A stretch of DNA of 64,000 nucleotides from an uncultured Eubacterium sp. (GTDB lineage: Bacteria; Bacillota; Clostridia; Oscillospirales; Acutalibacteraceae). Of the stretch, positions 50,149 to 57,700 are shown piece by piece. Where the stretch lies: positions 62,001-126,000 of the forward strand of contig NZ_CAMFQO010000001.1 of the NCBI RefSeq assembly GCF_945980375.1. The letters are read 5' to 3'. The notes below the pieces were generated by a model. That model searched no databases. It saw only the letters and a program-made list of their open reading frames with translations, and was not told the DNA's origin. Numbering within the stretch: position 1 is the stretch's first letter; the number at the start of each line of letters is the position of its first letter. The position numbers were made by a program, and so were the translations under genes.

Positions 50149-53100
50149 TTAATCAACTTGTTTTTTCTTCTTTTTTACAAAAACGGATGTTGACGATACA
50201 CCTACGCCGGAAGCAAATAGCATAGCAATCCAAAGAAGCATCATGCTGTTGTTACCGGTCTGCGGAGATTTTGTATCACTTGAAGATTCTGTATCGGTTT
50301 TTGCTACCTCTTTTGCATTAACAACAAATGTTGTGCTTGCAGAACCATCTTTCCATACAATGTCAAGGGTATGGCTTCCAACAGAAAGGGTATTAAGATA
50401 ATCCGCCTTCAGTGTAACAATGGTAGAACCTTCCTTTACAGTATAGTTCTCAGCATCAATAAGGACTCCGTCAACCTTAACTCCAACGAACTTGGAAAAT
50501 TCTCCGCTTCCTCTTACGGAAAGGCTTCCGTCAGAATTTTGTGTCCAACTGCTGTTTGCACCATCTAAAATTCTATAATCTGTTGGGGTTTGCTCAGGTG
50601 TAGGTGTAGGAGTAGGTGTTGGTGCTACATAATTTGGATTTGCGATACCGCAAACTGCGCATGTAGCATCAGTTGTGCTCATATTTGTGTGATTACATGT
50701 TACTGTTGCTTTGAATGAAGCATCGGACGTCGGGTCGTGGGTCATTGCTGCGATGAATATCTGCTCTCCTGCCTTGAGTTCAAAGACCATTGTCTCTTTT
50801 TCAGATTCAAAATAAAATTCATCTCTCGCAGTGTTTGATGCAACAACAAAATCATCAATACCATTCATATCACTGATAGTTGCGGTATAGGTTCCGTCCT
50901 TAGTAGCAGTAAAGCATGCTGTTGATATTTGATATGTGTCACTAAAGGTACAGGTTATGCTTTGGTTTAATTTAACATCGCTTACAAAAGACTCCTTGTG
51001 TCCGCAATCAACACAAACGCCTACCGGAGCATTATGCTCAGTCATTTCAACTTCTGCGTTTTCACCTTGGGCGTCGCAGATTGCACATTTTGTTTTTGCA
51101 AGTCCCTTTGAGGTGCAGGTTGGTGCTGTAATAATTTCATCTTTAACAAAGGAATGAGTACACTCCACACCTTCTTCCAAATCTATTGAAACAAATTTAT
51201 TGCCTCTATTATTTGCATATGCCTCAGCGGTGGAGCCGGTGTGACCGTAAATTGTAACAGATTCATAAACAAAATAAATTGATAAAGTAGTATCTTTACC
51301 GTTAATTATGATTGCTTCAATATTTGGGTCAGAAAATGCATTACTGCCTATTTCAGTAACTGAGGCAGGAACATCAACACAATAAATACCGCAATCGGAA
51401 AAAGCACTATTGCCTATTGTTTCAAGTGTTGAGGGAAGCTTAACCGAGAAGAGCTTTTCACAATATCCAAATGCATAGTCATCTATTTCTTTTAGTCCTT
51501 CATTTAATTCAACCGAGCTGAGATTATAACAGCCTTCAAAAGCATCATAACCGATATATTCAACTGTTGAAGGAAGCTTTACTCCCGAAATCAAGGAAGC
51601 ATAGAATGAATAATATTCAATTGATTTAACGCCTTCAGGAACAACGAAGGTGCCTGTTAATGACGGAAGAGTAAAGATAAGGACAGTTCCATCCTTTGAA
51701 TAAACAACATTATCAACTGACTTATATGTTTCATTTGCATCTGCAATGCTGATTGATTTCAAATCATAGCAGCAAGCGAATACGGAGCCGTTGAAATCTT
51801 TAACGCTTGCGGGAATTGTTACCGATTCTACGGCAGTATTTCCGAAAGCCCAATCATATATATACTCAATACCTTCATTAAGTATTATTGTTTTAAGATT
51901 TATGCATTCACCAAATGCGCCTTGATTAATTGTCTTAACGGAGCTTGGAATTGTTATGGATTCAATTGCAGTACCGAAAAAAGCGTTTTTACCGATAGAA
52001 CCAATACCTTCACCAAGTGTTACTGTTTTAAGATTTTTGCAGTCACGAAATGCTTGGTTATAAATTGTTTTAACAGAGCCTGGAATTGTTATGGATTCAA
52101 TTGCAGTACCGGAAAAAGCGCAGTAACCGATAGAATCAATACCTTCACCAAGTGTTACTGATTTAAGATTTTTGCAGTCAAAAAATGCTTTTTCATAAAT
52201 TGTTTTAACAGAGCTTGGAATTGTTATGGATTCAATTGCAGTACCGTAAAAAGCGCTTTTACCGATAGAATCAATACCTTCACCAAGTGTTACTGTTTTA
52301 AGATTTTTGCAGTCACAAAATGTATAATCATAAATTGCTTTAACAGAGCTTGGAATTGTAACGCTTGTTAAATATTCACAATCCTCAAAGGCACTTTTTT
52401 CAATATATGTTACGGGAATGCCATTTATTTCGCTGAGAATTGTTACATCGGTAGGAGTGTCGAACCTATATCCGCCAACATAATAAAAATCGTTTCCTGT
52501 GTCGGCATCGGTATCTTTAACATAGAAAACGCCGCTGTCAACATATGATTCTTTATAATCAATATGAACATTGAATAGCTCATCTACTGTTGACGGGCTA
52601 TAATACCTAACTGCAAAGTAAACAGTTTCTCCCTCAGAGGCACAATAATCAATACGACAGTTATTTCCTTCACCGTCATCATCATCTTCCATAATTGGGT
52701 TATCAGTATTAATATCGCTTGACGAAAGAAGGTAACCACAGGTATCAATATCAATGCCACCTGTTGTGTAAAATGTAAACATACCGTCTTTCTGTACAGT
52801 AACCCTATAGAAAAGATATTCGCCGGCAACCGAAATTTTGACATTCTCATCTACAAAGGCTGTCGCGCTGTCTGCCGTAACCGTTGCTTTAATAGATGCA
52901 CCGCAACGTGTACAATGTCCGTCAACATCAAATTCATGGCCCAATGAAGGCACATTGTGATCATAAATGCTTCTTGTTTCGTTACAAGCAGAGCATTCTT
53001 GATTAATTTTTCCGCCTTCGGTACAGGTTGCAGGTGTTCTGTCAACCTCTGCCCAATTGTGACCTTTTGCGGGTGCATCGGGGTCGTTTACTGTTTGAGT

Positions 53101-53853
53101 TGCTTCGCAAACAGAGCATTTTTGATTGATTTTTCCGCTTACGGTACAGGTTGCAGGTGTTCTGTCAACCTCTGTCCAATCATGACCTTTTGCATCCTCG
53201 GTAATCATTTTGTATGTAAGCGAGCAAACGCTACAGCTTTTTTCAACATAGCCGTAATTTGCACAATCTGCTTCACCAGTGCCGACAACTGTTGTTTCGT
53301 GAGCGCAATCGGTAAACGCAAATTCACTTAACTGCATACATCTTTCACTGCCTGAATTCTTTGTGATTTCAAGCTTGAAATATTTGTACTCAACATTTGT
53401 CATGTCACAGGCAAATGAAAATGTTGTTTTATTTTCACTTTGAAGAACTGTATCGCCGATAACCTTATGGATTACATCCCATTTACCTGCCTTTGTTTCG
53501 GCATTATAGTCGTTACTGCCGTAAAGAACCCAATCCTTAGGATTTCTTGATGGCTCTGATGCTGTATCGTTACCGGTAGACATTTGGTAACCGCTGACCT
53601 TAACGGCACTTGAAGCCTCAATAACCACGTAAGCCGATGAAAAACTTGTAACACACCATTTTGTGTTCAAATCACTGTCAAAAAGCTTATCGTAGTTTTC
53701 CGTTCCACCGGCAGTGCTTGCACCGCGTGTTCCGTCAATTGCCTTAAAGGTTACACCTTCGTATGCAGATGCGGTGATAGGACACACCGACACAAGCATA
53801 AGAACGCTTAACAATACGCACAACATTTTTTTGATTCCTGATTTTTGTTGCAT
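50149..53853 (-). CDS. BspA-like LRR surface protein with N-terminal discoidin (F5/8C)-like domain and C-terminal SPQTG sorting-type signal
   Basis: 1234 aa; signal peptide; N-terminal YDKLFDSDLNTKWC...PKDWVLYGSNDYN discoidin-like; LRR_5 repeats; C-term SPQTGNNSMMLLWIAMLFASGVGVSSTSVFVKKKKKQVD. Confidence 0.88.
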   Translation of the reverse strand: MQQKSGIKKMLCVLLSVLMLVSVCPITASAYEGVTFKAIDGTRGASTAGGTENYDKLFDSDLNTKWCVTSFSSAYVVIEASSAVKVSGYQMSTGNDTASEPSRNPKDWVLYGSNDYNAETKAGKWDVIHKVIGDTVLQSENKTTFSFACDMTNVEYKYFKLEITKNSGSERCMQLSEFAFTDCAHETTVVGTGEADCANYGYVEKSCSVCSLTYKMITEDAKGHDWTEVDRTPATCTVSGKINQKCSVCEATQTVNDPDAPAKGHNWAEVDRTPATCTEGGKINQECSACNETRSIYDHNVPSLGHEFDVDGHCTRCGASIKATVTADSATAFVDENVKISVAGEYLFYRVTVQKDGMFTFYTTGGIDIDTCGYLLSSSDINTDNPIMEDDDDGEGNNCRIDYCASEGETVYFAVRYYSPSTVDELFNVHIDYKESYVDSGVFYVKDTDADTGNDFYYVGGYRFDTPTDVTILSEINGIPVTYIEKSAFEDCEYLTSVTIPSSVKAIYDYTFCDCKNLKTVTLGEGIDSIGKSAFYGTAIESITIPSSVKTIYEKAFFDCKNLKSVTLGEGIDSIGYCAFSGTAIESITIPGSVKTIYNQAFRDCKNLKTVTLGEGIGSIGKNAFFGTAIESITIPSSVKTINQGAFGECINLKTIILNEGIEYIYDWAFGNTAVESVTIPASVKDFNGSVFACCYDLKSISIADANETYKSVDNVVYSKDGTVLIFTLPSLTGTFVVPEGVKSIEYYSFYASLISGVKLPSTVEYIGYDAFEGCYNLSSVELNEGLKEIDDYAFGYCEKLFSVKLPSTLETIGNSAFSDCGIYCVDVPASVTEIGSNAFSDPNIEAIIINGKDTTLSIYFVYESVTIYGHTGSTAEAYANNRGNKFVSIDLEEGVECTHSFVKDEIITAPTCTSKGLAKTKCAICDAQGENAEVEMTEHNAPVGVCVDCGHKESFVSDVKLNQSITCTFSDTYQISTACFTATKDGTYTATISDMNGIDDFVVASNTARDEFYFESEKETMVFELKAGEQIFIAAMTHDPTSDASFKATVTCNHTNMSTTDATCAVCGIANPNYVAPTPTPTPTPEQTPTDYRILDGANSSWTQNSDGSLSVRGSGEFSKFVGVKVDGVLIDAENYTVKEGSTIVTLKADYLNTLSVGSHTLDIVWKDGSASTTFVVNAKEVAKTDTESSSDTKSPQTGNNSMMLLWIAMLFASGVGVSSTSVFVKKKKKQVD
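51925..52370 (-). repeat. Tandem 135-nt (45-aa) near-identical LRR repeats
   Basis: Motif TTCAATTGCAGTACC recurs at 51961, 52096, 52231 (exact 135-nt period). Confidence 0.9.
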
Positions 53854-53910
53854 ATTATCGTCCTCCTTTGTAATTGTGCAACATCATATATACCAAAGGT
53901 ACACACTGCA

Positions 53911-53939
53911 ACTATACAATAGCCAAAATAAAATTGCAA
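53911..53939 (-). promoter_or_regulatory. Predicted promoter for BspA-like gene 2
   Basis: Reverse strand TTGCAA (53939-53934), 17-nt spacer, TATAGT (53916-53911). Confidence 0.6.
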
Positions 53940-53946
53940 TAGACTT

Positions 53947-53982
53947 GGCGTAAAACGACATTAAAACGGCGTGAAACGACAT
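53947..53982. promoter_or_regulatory. Direct-repeat activator-type site upstream of BspA-like gene 2 promoter
   Basis: GGCGTAAAACGACAT (53947-53961) and GGCGTGAAACGACAT (53968-53982), 21-bp period, just upstream of predicted -35. Confidence 0.55.
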
Positions 53983-54008
53983 AAGCAACACCAAAATAGA
54001 ATATACAC

Positions 54009-54093
54009 GGCTACCCTTGAGGTAAGAGGAGCTGTTGAGCGAAGCAAAACTGAGGGGATAAAAAAGATTGAACATCAAGTCTAATCCGCTTTT
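54009..54093 (-). repeat. Dispersed palindromic intergenic repeat, copy B
   Basis: Reverse strand AAAAGCGGATTAGACTTGATGTTCAATCTTTTTTATCCCCTCAGTTTTGCTTCGCTCAACAGCTCCTCTTACCTCAAGGGTAGCC. Confidence 0.75.
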
Positions 54094-54185
54094 GGTGATT
54101 TTATAAATAATCGAGCAATATTCCTTAACAAATCACGTTGTTATATGCTATAATAGACTACAAAGCTTAAAAGAGGGGTTAAAAT

Positions 54186-55820
54186 ATGAAAGCTATTTAC
54201 GCAAGGGATTTTGGCATTTGCACAGATGAGGATGTAACAAAAAAGCTGATAGGGCTTTTTGATTATTTGAAAACCGTTGATGATGAAAAAACAGTTATAT
54301 TTGATAAAGGCACATATTACATAGACAGTGAAAAATGCAAAAAATATATGCTTTACATCACTAATACCGTTGGCGATGATGAGTTTTCAAAGGACGAAAC
54401 ACCACATCTCAACGCAGTTCCCTTTTACCTTAACGGTATTGACAACATCACTGTTGACGGCTGTGATTCAGTTTTTGTAATTGACGGCAAGGTGACAAAT
54501 ATTGCAATTGAAAACTGTAAAAACATTACCCTCAAGAACATTGAAATTCGCCACAGCCACCCCGACATGCACGAATTTAAGGTTGTGCGCAAGGGATTGT
54601 TCGGCGTTGATTTTGAAATTGACAAAGATACACAGCTTGAATTTGTTGACGGTAAAGCCTATATCTTTTCAAAGGATTACCGCTACGCTATTGACCATAA
54701 AGCAAAAAACGCATGGTGGATAGGACAAATCAGAAAGAATACACCCGATAAAATAAAAAGAGTTTGTCATCCGCTTCTTGCCGCAGGTAAGATACAAGAT
54801 TTGGGGAACAGAAAAATTCGTGTTACGTACCCTAATACCTTTAGATTCAAAACGGGTGACTGCTACTATGTTTTTGATGTTCGCCGTCAGTTTGCGGGAA
54901 TATTTGTTAACAAATGCAAAAATGTAATGCTTGAAAATATTAAGCAAAGGTTTAGTTACTCGCTTGCCCTCGTTGCACAGGACAGCGAGGACATAACCGT
55001 TGAAGGCGTTGAATTTGCACCCGAAAAGGACTCGGCAAGGAAGGTAGCATCGGTTGCCGATTTTATACAAATCTGTATGTGCAGAGGAAACGTATCAATT
55101 AAAAACAGTTATTTTGACGGTGCTGGTGACGACAGCCTGAATGTCCACGGCGTTCATTTTAAGATTACGGATATTAACGACAATCAGCTAACCGTTCGCT
55201 TTATGCACCCGCAATCGCACGGATACAATCCTTTAAGAGAGGGCGACACCATCGCATACATCAACACCGACACCTTGCTTGAGGAGGGCACGGCGGTTAT
55301 TGAAAAATCGGAGCTTGTTGATGAGTATAACATCAGGCTCACCGTCAGCAATACGGACAAAGCAAAGGTGGGCAATGTTATTGAAGACATAAGTGCCTGT
55401 CCTGACCTCGATTTTGAAAATAATTATATGACAAGGATTATCACAAGAGGTCTGCTGATTACCACAAGAGGCAGGGTGAATGTTAAGAACAATCATTTCG
55501 TCAGCACAACTATGAGCGGTATTCTGCTGTCCGACGATGCAAAAAGCTGGTACGAAAGCGGAATGTGCAGAGATGTTACGATAGAAAACAACACCTTTGA
55601 TTACTGCGGTCAAACGCCTATTTTGATAAAGCCCGAAAACAAGGTGTATGCAGGTGCGGTGCACAGGAACATTAAGATAATCGGCAACACCTTTAGGAAT
55701 TACAGCGGTTATTGTATAAGCGCAAAGGATACCGACGGAGTTTTAATCAAGAATAACAATTTTTCAGGAAAGAAAATCAAAACTAAAAACTGTAACAATA
55801 TTTCTTGGGAACAATTATAA
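54186..55820 (+). CDS. Right-handed beta-helix protein, possibly GH110-like glycosidase
   Basis: Repeats such as IDNITVDGCDSVFVIDGKVTNIAIENCKNITLKNIEIRHSHPD and FDGAGDDSLNVHGVHFKI; no signal peptide seen; family assignment from memory only. Confidence 0.7.
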   Translation: MKAIYARDFGICTDEDVTKKLIGLFDYLKTVDDEKTVIFDKGTYYIDSEKCKKYMLYITNTVGDDEFSKDETPHLNAVPFYLNGIDNITVDGCDSVFVIDGKVTNIAIENCKNITLKNIEIRHSHPDMHEFKVVRKGLFGVDFEIDKDTQLEFVDGKAYIFSKDYRYAIDHKAKNAWWIGQIRKNTPDKIKRVCHPLLAAGKIQDLGNRKIRVTYPNTFRFKTGDCYYVFDVRRQFAGIFVNKCKNVMLENIKQRFSYSLALVAQDSEDITVEGVEFAPEKDSARKVASVADFIQICMCRGNVSIKNSYFDGAGDDSLNVHGVHFKITDINDNQLTVRFMHPQSHGYNPLREGDTIAYINTDTLLEEGTAVIEKSELVDEYNIRLTVSNTDKAKVGNVIEDISACPDLDFENNYMTRIITRGLLITTRGRVNVKNNHFVSTTMSGILLSDDAKSWYESGMCRDVTIENNTFDYCGQTPILIKPENKVYAGAVHRNIKIIGNTFRNYSGYCISAKDTDGVLIKNNNFSGKKIKTKNCNNISWEQL

Positions 55821-55857
55821 AAAACACATTGCCTGCAATCATAGGCAATGTGTTTTT
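55820..55857. terminator. Bidirectional intrinsic terminator
   Basis: AAAAACACATTGCCT GCAATCAT AGGCAATGTGTTTTT. Confidence 0.9.
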
Positions 55858-55861
55858 ATGT

Positions 55862-56092
55862 TTATTTCAGTATAACCAAATATGCAATTTGTTCGGGGTT
55901 ATTTATATGAAGCTTGTTGTTCTTAATTGGAATTTCTCTGATATATTCATTTCCGTTTTCGGTAATTCTGTATATTTCGGCTGTTGATTTATCGGCTTCA
56001 AAAATATCCCAATCACGACAGTCACCGTTTTTGCTGTATGCAATATAGGTGCTTTCATTATGCACAAACGGAAGAAACAGAGCATAAAGCAC
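55862..56092 (-). CDS. Short hypothetical protein, possibly a fragment
   Basis: 76-aa ORF with no clear upstream context. Confidence 0.3.
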   Translation of the reverse strand: MLYALFLPFVHNESTYIAYSKNGDCRDWDIFEADKSTAEIYRITENGNEYIREIPIKNNKLHINNPEQIAYLVILK

Positions 56093-56348
56093 CGTGCAGA
56101 TTGCTTTGATTATCTCAACGACAAGGGCTTTATTATGTCCTCGGAGGAGCCGGCAATGTAGCTTCTAAATCACCTTGCACTTGTTCATAACGGACCTTTT
56201 ACACTGCGACCGCAGGAAAACGGTCAGGCACGAATTTTTAGGCTCATACCGCCGTCAGAAAGCCATATATTCCGACGGCACAACAGTTACTGTTGATTTA
56301 GACAGAAGCACATACGAAATCGGTAATAATTCGAGTTATCACAATTAA
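56060..56348 (+). pseudogene. Decayed gene remnant with in-frame stop and frameshift
   Basis: HRADCFDYLNDKGFIMSSEEPAM*LLNHLALVHNGPFTLRPQENGQARIFRLIPPSE, then shifted frame YSDGTTVTVDLDRSTYEIGNNSSYHN*. Confidence 0.5.
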
Positions 56349-56390
56349 GACAGCTGTACCGAAAATAATAAGCATTAAGTCTATCAGCAT

Positions 56391-56434
56391 AAAAACACCG
56401 CTTGCAAGCTCATCGGCTTACAAACGGTGTTTTA
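56391..56434 (-). terminator. Intrinsic terminator downstream of Lgt-like gene
   Basis: AAAAACACCGCTTGCAAGCTCATCGGCTTACAAACGGTGTTTT. Confidence 0.75.
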
Positions 56435-57072
56435 TTGTTAGGTCTATTTTTATTCTTACCGTATACAAGCAAAAATACAGAAATAATAACACAGAAAAGG
56501 CACAGCCATTGGTGACTGCCAAACGGATTGCCTACGGATTCCTGCCTTAAATAGTACAACATGCCCTTTATAATTGCACAGGCAAGCACCTCTGAATATA
56601 TGTAATTAACAGTGACCTGTCTTGTTTTGTAAAAATAATAAAACAGCATAAACACAAGCAAAAACGACACAGCCTCTAAAAGCTGAACCGGAACCGTTGT
56701 ACCGTTTATTGCAATACCCTTACAGCATCCTGCGATAAAGCAACCTATTTTCCCTACCCCATAAACAAGAGGGACGGGCATTAACGACACAATAAGGATT
56801 TGCCGTGCAGGAACAGATGTCAGCTTAATGAACAAAAGCGTGCTGACAATAATACCGATAAGCCCACCGTAAGAGGAAAATCCTGTTTTCAACACATCCA
56901 ACGAATGCTCCTGTGCCATTGCCAAAAGCTTTGCCCCAAGCAAAACAAATGCAAAATCCATTACTATCAATATAACAGATTTATACATCTCCATTCTGTA
57001 TTTTCTTGCTTGCAAAAACACAAACAAAAAATACAAAAGCAAGCCCGACAGCAGAAAGAATGCATACCAATT
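56410..57072 (-). CDS. Prolipoprotein diacylglyceryl transferase (Lgt)-like membrane protein (start at MNWYAFF preferred over 57111)
   Basis: SSYGGLIGIIVSTLLF...PLVYGVGKIGCFIAGCCKG...VPVQLLEAVSFLLVF. Confidence 0.8.
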   Translation of the reverse strand, partial: NWYAFFLLSGLLLYFLFVFLQARKYRMEMYKSVILIVMDFAFVLLGAKLLAMAQEHSLDVLKTGFSSYGGLIGIIVSTLLFIKLTSVPARQILIVSLMPVPLVYGVGKIGCFIAGCCKGIAINGTTVPVQLLEAVSFLLVFMLFYYFYKTRQVTVNYIYSEVLACAIIKGMLYYLRQESVGNPFGSHQWLCLFCVIISVFLLVYGKNKNRPNNKTPFVSR

Positions 57073-57076
57073 CATA

Positions 57077-57664
57077 TCAGCCGCAATCCTCGCACATCTT
57101 GATAAAAGCAAACATAAACACTATTACCGCAACAACAGCAATTAAGAACAGCACAATATCCACCGTAAATATTGTGGACAGGGTTTTGTTGTTTGGATAT
57201 TTAACCTTGCCAATTATGGCAATAGCATGCTTTGCCAGCGCAAGCACACTGGCAACGCTGTTAACTATGTAAGATATTATTGATAAAAGAGTTCCTGAAA
57301 AGGCGAAATTACCGCCGAGATACTCTATGATAAGCATTGGAAATCTTCCTACTCCTGCAAAAAGAATAGGCATTATTAAGCAGATAACATAAGCCTTTAC
57401 AAGCTTATCCGCTTCCTTTTGCTCTTGGTTATCATAATTATAATACGGAAAGTCCTGCCAATCTTGGTTGTAATACTGATTATCGTTAGGATTCCCCGGC
57501 TGATAGTACTGACCGTCCTGCTGATAATACTGATTATCCTGCGCAACATTTTGATTATTAGGTTGGTAATATTGGTTTTCCTGCGGAATATTCTGGTTAT
57601 CAGGTTGATAATACTGATTATTCTGCTGATTTTCAAAATTAAAATTCTGATTGAAATCGTCCAT
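57077..57664 (-). CDS. Asn/Gln/Tyr-rich repeat membrane protein
   Basis: N-terminal repeats NQYYQPDNQNIPQE/NQYYQPNNQNVAQD/NQYYQQDGQYYQPGNPND/NQYYNQD followed by TM segments. Confidence 0.8.
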   Translation of the reverse strand: MDDFNQNFNFENQQNNQYYQPDNQNIPQENQYYQPNNQNVAQDNQYYQQDGQYYQPGNPNDNQYYNQDWQDFPYYNYDNQEQKEADKLVKAYVICLIMPILFAGVGRFPMLIIEYLGGNFAFSGTLLSIISYIVNSVASVLALAKHAIAIIGKVKYPNNKTLSTIFTVDIVLFLIAVVAVIVFMFAFIKMCEDCG

Positions 57665-57700
57665 AAGAACCTCCCGGTGTAACGGTAATAATTCGTTGTC

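Noticed and set aside
51925-52370. Regular 135-nt repeats considered as a CRISPR array
   Set aside because: Repeats are in frame, contiguous and encode LRR units without unique spacers; no cas genes in the window.
57419-57682. 87-aa Ile/Leu/Val-rich plus-strand ORF
   Set aside because: Antisense of the Asn/Gln/Tyr-rich repeat gene; the composition is the reverse complement of AAT/CAA/TAT codons.
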